From Steroidobacteraceae bacterium (GTDB lineage Bacteria > Pseudomonadota > Gammaproteobacteria > Steroidobacterales > Steroidobacteraceae), in NCBI GenBank assembly GCA_017853555.1, contig JAFMJH010000002.1, positions 62,001 to 126,000 on the forward strand: a DNA stretch of 64,000 bases. The letters run 5' to 3'. Position 1 is the first letter of the stretch. Each line of letters opens with the position of its first letter. Below, piece by piece: positions 1-8,513 of the stretch. The notes beneath the pieces were generated by a model. That model was not told where the DNA came from, did no database searches, and saw only the letters and a program-made list of their open reading frames with translations. A program made the position numbers and the translations under genes.

Positions 1-585
1 CCGCTCGAAAGCGGCACCGTGGCACTGGCGCGCGTCGGTGCGCGCGCCGAATACCCGGCCGCATTCCAGTTGGTCGCGGCGATGAATCCGTGTCCATGCG
101 GACATGCGGGCGATGCGAAGCGTCGCTGTCGCTGCACGCGCGCACAACTGGCGCGTTACCGCGCGCGACTCTCCGGCCCGCTGCTCGATCGCATCGATTT
201 GCGCGTCGCGCTCGCCGCCGTGACGGATGCCGAACTGGCCGCGCACCGCGAACGCTCGACGGCGGATTCCGCACGCGCAACGCCCGATGCGCACCGACGC
301 GCGACCATCGCTGCGGCTCGCGCCCGACAGTGGCAGCGACAAGGTTGTCTGAACGCGGCGCTCGATGCGGCCGCGCTCGAGCGTCACGCGAGGCTTGCGC
401 CGGCCGCGCAACAGTTGTTGTTGCGCATACGATCGATGCGCGGTTTGAGTCTGCGCGCGATACATCGTTGCCTGCGCGTGGCACGCACGCTGGCCGATCT
501 TGACGCCCAAAATGAAATCGGCGACGTGAACGTCGCCGAGTCCTTGCGTCTGCGCAGCGCGCTCGAAGAGCCCGCCGACGTCTGA
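1..585 (+). CDS. comM: ComM/YifB-family Mg-chelatase-like AAA+ ATPase, C-terminal part (5' end outside window)
   Basis: The reading frame is open from the first base, so only the last ~194 residues of a ~500-residue protein are present. Visible: the Cys-rich stretch MNPCPCG followed by CRC, the SGPLLDRIDLRV block of the AAA+ Mg-chelatase core, and the C-terminal helical domain ending LSLRAIHRCLRVARTLADL. ComM is known as a hexameric branch-migration helicase that helps integrate incoming DNA during natural transformation; the older name YifB reflects its resemblance to magnesium chelatase subunits. dprA, another transformation gene, lies further along at 49-50 kb. The Walker motifs lie outside the window, so activity cannot be judged. 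The gene converges on a cytochrome gene with only 7 bases between the stop codons. Confidence 0.9.
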   Translation, partial: PLESGTVALARVGARAEYPAAFQLVAAMNPCPCGHAGDAKRRCRCTRAQLARYRARLSGPLLDRIDLRVALAAVTDAELAAHRERSTADSARATPDAHRRATIAAARARQWQRQGCLNAALDAAALERHARLAPAAQQLLLRIRSMRGLSLRAIHRCLRVARTLADLDAQNEIGDVNVAESLRLRSALEEPADV

Positions 586-592
586 TCGCGAA

Positions 593-1108
593 TTATTTGG
601 CGAGCGCGACCATGTGGTCGACGGCGCCTTTGACCAACTCTTCGGTGAGGTCGGAGCGACCACCCTTCGCCGGCATCACGCCGGCTTTGCCCTGGTAGCC
701 TTCGATCGCGTGCTTGTAGAGCGTCGCCTGGCCTTGCGCGATGCGCGGGCCCCAGGCGCCTTTGTCGCCGGACTTCGGCGCGCCGCCGATGCCTTGCGTA
801 TGACAGGCGCCGCACACCGTTTGGTAGGTCGACAGACCGTCGGTCGGCAGCGCGAGCGCGGCCGTCACCGCGGCGCCTGCGGCCGGGCGAATCGCCAGCG
901 CCGAATTGTCTTGCCCCGCGATGGCTACTCGCGCACCGCTGATGCGTTGATCGACCTGCTCGAGATACTTGGCATCGGCGAGCTTGTGGCCGCCTTGCGT
1001 GTTTTGTCCGACCGCCCGCGAGAAAGCGAAGATCAGGATCGTGATCAGCACCAGGATGCCGAGCACCAGACTGAAAATGTTGAAGAACTTTGAGTCGGAG
1101 TTGGCCAC
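593..1108 (-). CDS. Membrane-anchored monohaem cytochrome c (cytochrome c5-like)
   Basis: A 171-residue protein with one transmembrane helix (about residues 8-29) that would anchor a periplasmic class I cytochrome c domain. The haem site is CGACH, and a later GVMPAKGG segment supplies the likely methionine ligand, as in cytochrome c5/CcoP-type domains. It probably shuttles electrons to a terminal oxidase or peroxidase; the partner is not visible. I chose a GTG start at 1108 (MANSDSKFF) because the frame upstream of it is Arg-rich and not protein-like, although no strong ribosome binding site is seen. The gene is divergent from the flavin monooxygenase across a ~180-base gap in which I see no clear promoter or repeat. 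Confidence 0.85.
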   Translation of the reverse strand: MANSDSKFFNIFSLVLGILVLITILIFAFSRAVGQNTQGGHKLADAKYLEQVDQRISGARVAIAGQDNSALAIRPAAGAAVTAALALPTDGLSTYQTVCGACHTQGIGGAPKSGDKGAWGPRIAQGQATLYKHAIEGYQGKAGVMPAKGGRSDLTEELVKGAVDHMVALAK

Positions 1109-1291
1109 GATAGATTCCCGCGTCGACGTGATTTTCGAAGGGGCGGAAGTATAGCCGCTCGCCGGCCATCCTCCCAAGCGGCCATGCCGCGAGGTGGCCA
1201 TTTCGTTGCGAGTCCGCCTGTGCGCGGTCACGGGTCGGCGACAATCGGCGCACGACGCGCGTTCGGGACGCGACAAGGGTCGGGGGTCGGC

Positions 1292-2464
1292 ATGGATCGT
1301 GAGGCGCATATCGCCATCGTCGGCGCAGGCATTTGCGGCTTGACCGCGGCGCTGGCGCTTGCCCGGTTGGGGTTCCGCCGCATCGCGGTCTACGAGCGCA
1401 GTCCGGCGCTCGGCGAGGTCGGCGCGGGCCTGACCTTGAGTCCGAATGCGACGCGTGCCTTGATCGGGCTCGGTCTCGGCGAGACCCTGGAGCGCGCGGC
1501 CGACGAGCCGCACACCGGCCTCACGCGCCATTGGCGCGATGCGCGCGTGCTCACGCGCAGCGAGCGCGGTGCCGCGATTCGTGCCAAGTACGGTGCGCCC
1601 TATCTGCAAATCCATCGCGCCGACTTGCTCGAGATGCTGGCGCAAGCGAGCGCGCGCGAAGCGGCCATCGAAGTGCACACCGCGCACGCGCTCGTCGGCA
1701 TCGACACGCAAGGCGAGCGCAGCGTGCTGCAGTTCGAAAATGGTGCGCGGGTGTCGGCCGACGTCGTGCTCGGCTGCGACGGTCTCAAATCCGCGGTGCG
1801 CAACGCGCTATTCGGCGAGACGCCCGCGCAGTTCAGCGGCTATGTCGCCTGGCGCGCGCTCGTGCCGGCGAGCGCACTTGCCGTGCCGCTCGATCCGCCC
1901 GCGCAGTTGTTCATCGGCATCGAGCGCATGTTCATGCGTTATCTGGTGCGGCACGGCGCGCTCGTCAACGTCGTCGCCGTCGCCCGCTCGCCGGGTTGGA
2001 CCGACGAAGGATGGATGATTCCGTCGACGGTCGCCGAGTTGCGCGCGCAATACGACGGTTGGTATCGCGACATCCAGGATGCCATCGATCACGTACCGCC
2101 CGAGCAGTGCTTCAAATGGGCGATCCACGTGCGCAGCGCTTTGCCGCACTGGCACGCGGGCAATGTCGTGTTGGCCGGTGATGCCGCACACCCGATGGTG
2201 CCGTTCATGGGCATGGGCGCGGCGATGGGCATCGAAGACGGTGTCGTGCTCGCGCGGGCGCTGGCAGCGCGCAATACGCCGCAAGACGCCTATGCCGCTT
2301 ACACCGCCGCACGCCACGAGCGTGCGAGCTTCGTGCAGACGGAGTCGGCGCGCCGCGGCTTGCGTCTGATGTCGCACGATCCGGACTCGTTCGGTCGCGT
2401 GCAGGAAGTGTCGGAGGACACGTTGGGATTGTTCGCCTACGACGTCTTCGGCGTCGCGGTCTGA
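1292..2464 (+). CDS. FAD-dependent aromatic-ring monooxygenase (salicylate / 3-hydroxybenzoate hydroxylase-like)
   Basis: 390 residues, the usual size for class A flavoprotein monooxygenases. The N-terminal dinucleotide-binding motif is GAGICG (residues 11-16), the middle DG motif is LGCDGLKSAVR, and the C-terminal FAD-ribityl motif is GDAAHPMVPFMGMGA. These three signatures define the PHBH-like family that hydroxylates phenolic acids or related rings with NAD(P)H and O2. The substrate cannot be read from sequence. The ATG at 1292 is preceded by a GGGGGTC purine-rich site and starts directly at the Rossmann strand, so it is preferred over upstream in-frame starts. The gene ends two bases from the convergent SGNH hydrolase gene. 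No aromatic-degradation operon surrounds it. Confidence 0.85.
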   Translation: MDREAHIAIVGAGICGLTAALALARLGFRRIAVYERSPALGEVGAGLTLSPNATRALIGLGLGETLERAADEPHTGLTRHWRDARVLTRSERGAAIRAKYGAPYLQIHRADLLEMLAQASAREAAIEVHTAHALVGIDTQGERSVLQFENGARVSADVVLGCDGLKSAVRNALFGETPAQFSGYVAWRALVPASALAVPLDPPAQLFIGIERMFMRYLVRHGALVNVVAVARSPGWTDEGWMIPSTVAELRAQYDGWYRDIQDAIDHVPPEQCFKWAIHVRSALPHWHAGNVVLAGDAAHPMVPFMGMGAAMGIEDGVVLARALAARNTPQDAYAAYTAARHERASFVQTESARRGLRLMSHDPDSFGRVQEVSEDTLGLFAYDVFGVAV

Positions 2465-2465
2465 T

Positions 2466-3683
2466 TCACCAGCCGAGAAAACGCGCGAATTCATTGGCCG
2501 CGCGTCGCGTTCCGGCACGCGTCAAATGAATGAGATCACCCGACATCAACGGCGGCTTTGCGCGGGCGTAGTCGTAACTCGAACCGGGCCCGCCCATGCT
2601 GCGTTGCCAATCGAAATGCAGACACCCGCGGGCCGCGGCGACCTCGGCCTGCACGGCGTTGATGCGCGCGTGGATGCGCGCGTAGTGCAATTTGTCTCGA
2701 CGCGGCTTGCGACCGCGCACGCCGCGATCCGGCGGGCCGATCAGCACGCAGCGCGCATCGGGAAACGTCGCGCGCAGTTGCGCGACGCCACGCTCGAGCA
2801 GTTCGCGATAACGCGCCGCGACGAACGGTGCGTTGCCTTCGTTCGTGCCGTATTCGAGCGCCACGAGATCGTAGGCATCGGCGCCGAGTGCGGCGATCAT
2901 CGCCTCCGGTTGCGCGTTCGCCCAACCGGCAACGGTGGCACCCGGAATGCCGAACACGTCGATTTCCACCGCAGGCCTCGTCGCCGCCGCGCGCCGCTGC
3001 GTGATGCCGCGCACCGCGATGCGTCCCGATATCACGCGCAGGCGCACACCGGCGATCGGTGCAGCGCGCGCCAACGCAAGCTCACCAATACCGTGCTCGT
3101 CGCCCGCCAGTCTTACGACTTGCTCCTCGGACTCGTCGAGCGTGATGCCGACGATCGGTTCGGCACCGGCATCGTCAGGCTTTGCTTCGAACAGGATCCG
3201 CAGTCCGAGTACGTCCGCCGCATCGTTGCGGTTGCGCAGATCGAGATGGATGTATTCGTCCGGCGTTTGCGTCGCGAGTTTCGCGAGTGCCGGACCGTGA
3301 TCGACGGCTTCGCGCGCCGCGAATGCGACGTCGGATCGCCAGCCGTTGCTGACGCAGAAGCCGCGCACGGCCAGTGCGACCCCGGCGCGGTCAAAATATG
3401 GCGCGACGAAACGCCGCCGAACATCGATGCCGCGGGCTTCGAGTACGCGCTGCAACTCGGCGGCGAACGTGCCTGCGGCGATATGGCTGTCGCCCCAGAT
3501 CGCGATGCGACGCGGCACATCGTCGTTGCGCGGCACGCCGTCGCGCAGCGGCGGCAGCACCTCGTCGTTGCGCAACGGCAGATCGCGTCGCGCACCGGGC
3601 GGACAGTCGAGTGCGTGCGCAGGCAGCGTGGCGACGAGAGTTGCGCAGAGCAGCGCCCAATGAAAATGCCGACGCCCGATCAC
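2466..3683 (-). CDS. Secreted SGNH/GDSL-family hydrolase
   Basis: 405 residues with a signal peptide (about 1-24, ending AHA). Block I is IAIWGDSH with the nucleophile Ser66; the C-terminal DLIHLTRAG (D-x-x-H) supplies the catalytic Asp/His; the N of block III is in LVALEYGTNEGN. The middle contains a beta-rich insertion, a layout seen in envelope acetyl-esterases and O-acetyltransferases. Its ATG overlaps the stop of the upstream acyltransferase gene by 4 bases, so the two are translationally coupled and probably act on the same envelope polymer. Whether it removes acyl groups or completes their transfer cannot be decided here. Confidence 0.8.
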   Translation of the reverse strand: MIGRRHFHWALLCATLVATLPAHALDCPPGARRDLPLRNDEVLPPLRDGVPRNDDVPRRIAIWGDSHIAAGTFAAELQRVLEARGIDVRRRFVAPYFDRAGVALAVRGFCVSNGWRSDVAFAAREAVDHGPALAKLATQTPDEYIHLDLRNRNDAADVLGLRILFEAKPDDAGAEPIVGITLDESEEQVVRLAGDEHGIGELALARAAPIAGVRLRVISGRIAVRGITQRRAAATRPAVEIDVFGIPGATVAGWANAQPEAMIAALGADAYDLVALEYGTNEGNAPFVAARYRELLERGVAQLRATFPDARCVLIGPPDRGVRGRKPRRDKLHYARIHARINAVQAEVAAARGCLHFDWQRSMGGPGSSYDYARAKPPLMSGDLIHLTRAGTRRAANEFARFLGW

Positions 3684-6046
3684 TTGGCGGCGACCGGTGG
3701 CGTTGCAGCGAGAGATTCCGCGCGCTCTTGCTGCGCGAGCAAGGCGATGTGCGCGGCGCTGGTCGCCTCGTCATAGACGCCGCTCACCGGCACTTCGAGC
3801 AAGGTTTGCAAGTCGCGCACCGCTTGCCCGCGTTGCGCCCAGCGAAATCTTTGCGCGAGCAGGCTCTCCGGCGTGAACATCGTCAGCGTCGGACGACCGA
3901 TGACGCGCAGGCAACCCCAACCGAAAAATCCGACCGGCTCCTGCTGCGAACCATCCGGTCGCAACCAGCCCTGCGTGGAGATGCGATTGGCGATGACGAT
4001 CTGCTGTTCCGGGGTTGCGAGTTCGGGCGACTCGGCGAACTCGCCGCCGCCCCATTCGCGCCAGGAGCCGACGTAGATACCGAGTCCGCCGGCGAACTCA
4101 CCGCCGTCGCGCCAGTTCGAATTCGATTCGCAGCGCGCCATCTCGCGCCAGAACGAATCCGGCGCGATCGGTTTGGCGAAACGGACCAGAGTCGGGGAAT
4201 AGTCCTGCGGTTCCGACGGTTCGGGCTGCACCGGCAACAGCGCTGCGCGCACGCTCTCCGGCACCGTAGCGTTCACGTCGAGTCGGCGGAATTTTCCGGC
4301 GCGGACGATGCCGGCGACGTAGGCGCGTTTGCCTTCGGCCGAAAGATGGATGCCGTCGGCAACGAAATAACGCGCCTGGTCGACCGCCACGCCGTGCCAG
4401 TCGATGAGCGTCGCGTTCCGATATTGCGGCACGACACGCGCGAGCAGTTCGTTGTTCGCGTCCATCCAGCGTCGCGGCACGCGCGAGTTCATGAACAACA
4501 CCTGCTCGCGATCGCGCAACAGATCGAGCATCTTGCGCAACTGTTGCTCGGTGACGTACCCGTTGGTGCCGAGGTGGATGAGTACTTTGGGACGCAACTC
4601 GCCGGCGGCGTGGATGCGTTGCAGCAATTGCAGCATGTCGGCCGCTTGCCAGCCGACCTGCGCATACACGACGGCGTCGTCGAGCGTCTGTTCCAGTGTG
4701 CCGCGCGCGCCGAGTGCAACCGAGTCGCCGATCACCGTCACCGCGCCGGCATAGCGTACGCCGCGTTCGAGCAGTGGCACGGGCGTGGCCGTTTGCGCAG
4801 GCGTGATGCTCGCGAGCAACGCCGCTTCGGCCGCTCGACGCGCGGCCGCGGTCGCTTCGAAATCGACCCGCAGCGACAGCACCTCCGCAATCGCCATGGC
4901 CGCGACGACGATGCCGATGGCTTGGCGCATGCGCGGCGTCGAATCGCTCGGCATGCGGCCGAGGATCGGCGCTTCGATCCATCGGTACGAGAGCGCGGCC
5001 AGCGTGAAGCTGATGGCGATGCGCAACACGAATGCCGCCGTCGGCGACAGATCGATGTCGATGTCGGGGCGCGTGAACAGATAGATCGGCCAGTGCCAAA
5101 GATAAATGCCGTAGGAGCGTTCGCCGATCCACTTGAGCGGTTGCAGATCGAGCAGCGCGCCGAACGTGCCGCCGGGCTGGATGCAGGCAAAGATCAGCAA
5201 TACGCTGCACAGCGCCGAGGCGAGGAAGCCGTAGGGATACAGCCAGCCGCTGTTTTCTCCCATCTCCGCGAACAACCAGAAAGTGCCGAGCAGGGCGGCA
5301 ACGCCCACGGTGAAGCCGATCGCGTGCGCACGCCGGCTGCGCACGAATTCTTCGTCGGTGAGACGTTGCGCGAATGCCGCGAGCGCGGCGCCGGCGAGCA
5401 AGCCGAGGGCGTGCGTGTCGGTGCCGAAGTACACGCGGCTGACATCGACGCGTTCCGGATAGCCGAGTTGCGTCGCCAGCGTGTCCATCCACACGGTCGA
5501 ACTGATGCCGAGGATGACGGCCGCGACGCCGAGCGCGATGCGACCCCCGATGCGCAGCAGCGCCAGCACCACGAGCGGCCAGAGCAGATAAAACTGTTCT
5601 TCGATGGCGAGCGACCAGAGATGCTGCAGCAGCGGCTGGCGACCGGTGAATTCGAAATAGGTGCGTTCCTGGGCGATGAAGTGCCAGTTCGTGAGGAACA
5701 CCGCCGAAGCGAGCGTGTCGTCGCGCAGCCGCGCGAGCATCTCGGGCGCGAGCAAGGAAGCGAGGATGGTCGTGCCGGCCACCATCGTGAAGAGCGCCGG
5801 CAACAAACGCCGCGCACGACGCGTGTAGAACGCGATCGGCGACAGACCGCCGCTGCGCTCGACTTCGTCGATCAGCAGTCGCGTGATCAAAAATCCGGAG
5901 ATCGCGAAGAACAGGTCCACGCCGAGGAACCCGCCGCGCGCGAAATAGAACTCCGCATGGAAGAGCATCACCGCCAGGACCGCGATGGCACGCAGGCCAT
6001 CGAGCCCCGGCAGTCTGCGCTCGACCGTCTTCACATCCGACGACAT
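3680..6046 (-). CDS. Membrane O-acyltransferase (acyltransferase-3) with SGNH domain and C-terminal Rpf/transglycosylase-like domain
   Basis: 788 residues. Residues ~10-370 form an acyltransferase-3 domain with many membrane helices, including His30 in VMLFHAEF and the GVDLFFAISGF block. Residues ~435-590 form a periplasmic SGNH domain (G440-D441-S442, later DGIH), as in OatA/OafA proteins that move acetyl groups onto peptidoglycan or O-antigen. Residues ~625-712 are unusual: MARCESNSNW, FAGGLGIYVGSWREWGG, TPEQQIVIANRISTQGW and a final WGC closely match the resuscitation-promoting-factor transglycosylase fold, including the Cys-Glu pair (Glu640) and a possible disulfide partner. A short tail near 730-765 resembles a peptidoglycan-binding repeat. 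The protein therefore probably acts on peptidoglycan (inference). It is coupled to the SGNH gene at 2466-3683. Confidence 0.85.
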   Translation of the reverse strand: MSSDVKTVERRLPGLDGLRAIAVLAVMLFHAEFYFARGGFLGVDLFFAISGFLITRLLIDEVERSGGLSPIAFYTRRARRLLPALFTMVAGTTILASLLAPEMLARLRDDTLASAVFLTNWHFIAQERTYFEFTGRQPLLQHLWSLAIEEQFYLLWPLVVLALLRIGGRIALGVAAVILGISSTVWMDTLATQLGYPERVDVSRVYFGTDTHALGLLAGAALAAFAQRLTDEEFVRSRRAHAIGFTVGVAALLGTFWLFAEMGENSGWLYPYGFLASALCSVLLIFACIQPGGTFGALLDLQPLKWIGERSYGIYLWHWPIYLFTRPDIDIDLSPTAAFVLRIAISFTLAALSYRWIEAPILGRMPSDSTPRMRQAIGIVVAAMAIAEVLSLRVDFEATAAARRAAEAALLASITPAQTATPVPLLERGVRYAGAVTVIGDSVALGARGTLEQTLDDAVVYAQVGWQAADMLQLLQRIHAAGELRPKVLIHLGTNGYVTEQQLRKMLDLLRDREQVLFMNSRVPRRWMDANNELLARVVPQYRNATLIDWHGVAVDQARYFVADGIHLSAEGKRAYVAGIVRAGKFRRLDVNATVPESVRAALLPVQPEPSEPQDYSPTLVRFAKPIAPDSFWREMARCESNSNWRDGGEFAGGLGIYVGSWREWGGGEFAESPELATPEQQIVIANRISTQGWLRPDGSQQEPVGFFGWGCLRVIGRPTLTMFTPESLLAQRFRWAQRGQAVRDLQTLLEVPVSGVYDEATSAAHIALLAQQERAESLAATPPVAAK

Positions 6047-6081
6047 CGGTGACGCGCGCTAGGCGCGCGTACTCGGCGAAA

Positions 6082-6636
6082 TTATTTGCCTTGCAGCTTC
6101 GCGAGATCCGCGAGCACGACCTTCGAATGACCGTCCGGGTTCACTTCGCGGTAGTACTTGGCGACTTTGCCTTGCGGATCGATGATGAAGGTGTCGCGTC
6201 GCGCGACGTTGAAGATCTTGTATTGCGGATAATCGACCAGCACGCCGTAGGCTTTGGACACTTCGGTCTTCGCGTCCGAGAGCACCGGGAACGGCAGGCT
6301 GTATTTCTCCGCGAAGTCTTTCTTCGACATCACTTCGTCGACGCTTACGCCGAGAATCACCGCATTCGCGCGGCGAAACGCGAAGATGTCGTCGCGGAAT
6401 CCGCAGGCCTGCGTCGTGCAGCCCGGGGTGTTGTCCTTCGGGTAGAAATACAGCACGACCCACTTGCCGCGTTGTTCGGCGAGCGAGACGGTTTTGCCGC
6501 CCTGGTCTTGCAGCGTGAAACTCGGCGCAACCGTGCCGAGGGCGGGCGAGGGGGTTTCGGTCGCCGCGTACGCGGTGCCGATGCCGAGCAGAGCGAGCGC
6601 GAGCGCGCCGACGAAATTCTTGAGGCGGGTGGTCAT
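6082..6636 (-). CDS. Exported thiol peroxidase of the Bcp/PrxQ type
   Basis: 184 residues with a signal peptide (~1-25, TAYA). The peroxidatic cysteine lies in PKDNTPGCTTQAC (Cys73) with a second cysteine five residues on (Cys78), the spacing of the 2-Cys PrxQ/Bcp subgroup. It reduces hydroperoxides, here presumably in the periplasm, with electrons from a thioredoxin-like donor. The ATG at 6636 has a strong AAGGAG site; the upstream extension of the frame lacks one. Most Bcp proteins are cytoplasmic, so the signal peptide is a mild peculiarity. The neighbouring acyltransferase gene follows in the same direction after ~35 bases. Confidence 0.88.
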   Translation of the reverse strand: MTTRLKNFVGALALALLGIGTAYAATETPSPALGTVAPSFTLQDQGGKTVSLAEQRGKWVVLYFYPKDNTPGCTTQACGFRDDIFAFRRANAVILGVSVDEVMSKKDFAEKYSLPFPVLSDAKTEVSKAYGVLVDYPQYKIFNVARRDTFIIDPQGKVAKYYREVNPDGHSKVVLADLAKLQGK

Positions 6637-6653
6637 CGGAATCTCCTTGTCCT

Positions 6654-7520
6654 TCAACCAGGGTGCAGGTTCGCGATCGGAGTATCGAACTGACCGCGAT
6701 CGACTTGCAAGAGTTGCGGAAATTCCCGCTCGGCACGTTGCCGGAATTCGGTCGGCAATTCGCCGATGTCGCGCAATTTGTAGCCACGCCAGGTGGCGAA
6801 CATGTGACCGCCCGCTTTGCCCATGTTCATCCATTCGGGCCACGGGAACACGTAGCCGCCCGACACTTCGGACGGCAACCACTCGAGGCGTGCGTCGTCG
6901 AACAATTCCGCCGGAGTCGATTCGCAACCCATTTCGACGAACGTCACCGGCCAACCGGCCGGCGGCACGCGGATGGCATCGACTTTCACGAACGCACCTT
7001 CACGACGGAACAGACGATATTCGGGACGCGGCGCGGCGCTCGGCGCATCGAGACGGATGATGCCGCGCGGCGAGATCACCGAGCCCGGATCGTTGGTGAG
7101 TGCCATCGGCGGAACTTTGACGCGTTCGCCCGTGAGCGGATTGACGACCGCATCGACGAACTTGCCGCTGTCGAGATCGCGCGGGAAGGAAAGATTGTGG
7201 CCATGGAAGCGATAGCGGTCCGGGCCGATCTTGTGATGGCGCGACAATTCGATGCCTTCCCAGCGCACCACCGGGATCGGCGCCGACTTTTCCGGAATCG
7301 CCACCATGATGAAGTGGTACCAGTGCAGCACGTCGGCGCGGTCGGCGGCGCTGCGCTGCAGGCGCATGCCGTGACGAAAACGCGTGACCGGATCGAAATC
7401 CAGAAACTCTGACGTCCAATGCGTCGCGGTCGGGGCGCGCGTCGCAGCCGCGGCCGAGGTGGCGAGCGTGGTGCCCACGGCGCCGGCGAGCAAAGATTCG
7501 AGGGCTAGGCGTCGGTCCAT
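6654..7520 (-). CDS. DUF1838-family exported protein (copy 1)
   Basis: 288 residues; the short N-terminus (MDRRLALESLLAGAVGTTL) looks like a signal, possibly twin-arginine. The body matches DUF1838: VLHWYHFIMVAIPEKSAP, YRFHGHNLSFPRDLDSGKF, PLTGERVKVPPM and the C-terminal YVFPWPEWMNMGKAGGHMFATWRG. The biochemical role of DUF1838 is not established. Its start codon lies inside the 3' end of the upstream paralogue, with a 16-base overlap, so the pair arose by tandem duplication and is co-translated. A third copy lies at 62389-63243. Conserved His, Trp and Tyr residues would suit a pocket for a hydrophobic ligand or cofactor, but this is speculation. Confidence 0.75.
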   Translation of the reverse strand: MDRRLALESLLAGAVGTTLATSAAAATRAPTATHWTSEFLDFDPVTRFRHGMRLQRSAADRADVLHWYHFIMVAIPEKSAPIPVVRWEGIELSRHHKIGPDRYRFHGHNLSFPRDLDSGKFVDAVVNPLTGERVKVPPMALTNDPGSVISPRGIIRLDAPSAAPRPEYRLFRREGAFVKVDAIRVPPAGWPVTFVEMGCESTPAELFDDARLEWLPSEVSGGYVFPWPEWMNMGKAGGHMFATWRGYKLRDIGELPTEFRQRAEREFPQLLQVDRGQFDTPIANLHPG

Positions 7521-8440
7521 GCGGCGAGCTCCTTGGCAATGGGGCGATCGAATTCCTGCCAGCGCGCCTGCAGCAATTCGGGGTTCTCGCCGCGCAGACG
7601 CGTTGCGAATTCTTTGGGCAGCTGGGCGATGTCGTCGAGCTTGCGTCCGCTCCAGGCGCCGAGCATGTGGCCGGCGCGACCTTCGAGATTCATCCACTTC
7701 GGGAACGGGAACACGTAGAACCCCGAGGTTTGATAACGCAACGAGGTGATGGCCGGATTTTCGAAGTCGCGCCGCGCGACGCTGCTCGTCGAACTTTCGA
7801 TGAACTCCTGCGGCCAGCCGTCGGGTGTGGGGCGGATGTGTTCGGCTTTCACGAGGTCACCTTCGACGCGGACGAAAAACGGCGTGTCGAGCCAACGCAC
7901 CGCGCGCGCATCGAGCGGCAGATAGCCGCGCGGGCCATGCAGCACGCCGGGGTCGCCGAGCAATTTCATCGGCGGTACCGCAAGCCGCGAGCCGTCGAAC
8001 GGACTGACGATCTCCCGCACGTACTCGCCGGTGGCGAGATCGCGCGGGAAGCTCACGTTGTGGGCGTGGATTCGGTAGGTGTCGGCCGCGATGCGTCGGA
8101 AATAGGAAAACTCCATGCCCTCGTAACGCACCACCGGATGCGGCCTTTGCCCGGCGAGCAGCGCGTAGACGATGAAGTGGTAGCAGGAGACGGTGGTGCC
8201 CGACTCGCGCAAGTCGCGTTCGAATCGAAACAATGCCCGAAAGCGTGCGCGCGCATCGGCGAAATGAATGAACCCGTCTTGGAGCGGCGCGACGTGCGAC
8301 GCTGGCGCAGCGGTCGCCGGGGTTTCGATCAATGCCGTGGTGGTCAACGCGGCCGCGCCGGTCAGCGCGGCGGCGCCGGTGAGCCAACGACGCCGTGCGT
8401 GATCGACCGGCGCGAAGGTGGCGTGCAAGGTGCGGATCAA
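7505..8440 (-). CDS. DUF1838-family exported protein (copy 2)
   Basis: 311 residues with a twin-arginine-like leader (HARRRWLTGAAALTGAAAL, ending near TPATAA), suggesting export of a folded protein. It shares the same blocks as its downstream paralogue: SCYHFIVYALLAGQRPHPVV, YRIHAHNVSFPRDLATGEYV, DGSRLAVPPMKLLGDPGV and FYVFPFPKWMNLEGRAGHM. The function is unknown. It is the first gene of the pair and diverges from the FGE-like gene at 8514, with a 73-base gap between the starts. Confidence 0.75.
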   Translation of the reverse strand: MIRTLHATFAPVDHARRRWLTGAAALTGAAALTTTALIETPATAAPASHVAPLQDGFIHFADARARFRALFRFERDLRESGTTVSCYHFIVYALLAGQRPHPVVRYEGMEFSYFRRIAADTYRIHAHNVSFPRDLATGEYVREIVSPFDGSRLAVPPMKLLGDPGVLHGPRGYLPLDARAVRWLDTPFFVRVEGDLVKAEHIRPTPDGWPQEFIESSTSSVARRDFENPAITSLRYQTSGFYVFPFPKWMNLEGRAGHMLGAWSGRKLDDIAQLPKEFATRLRGENPELLQARWQEFDRPIAKELAAWTDA

Positions 8441-8513
8441 GCGTCCTCCGATGGTTGCGAGCGCGTGAGGAATGGACGTTAATGGAGCCTACCGCGCGAC
8501 GGGGGGAGAAGGC

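Noticed and set aside
3374-6052. Very long plus-strand open frame (892 codons) opposite the acyltransferase gene
   Set aside because: Arg/His-rich translation without domain signals; the opposite strand encodes clear membrane and SGNH domains. High-GC shadow frame.
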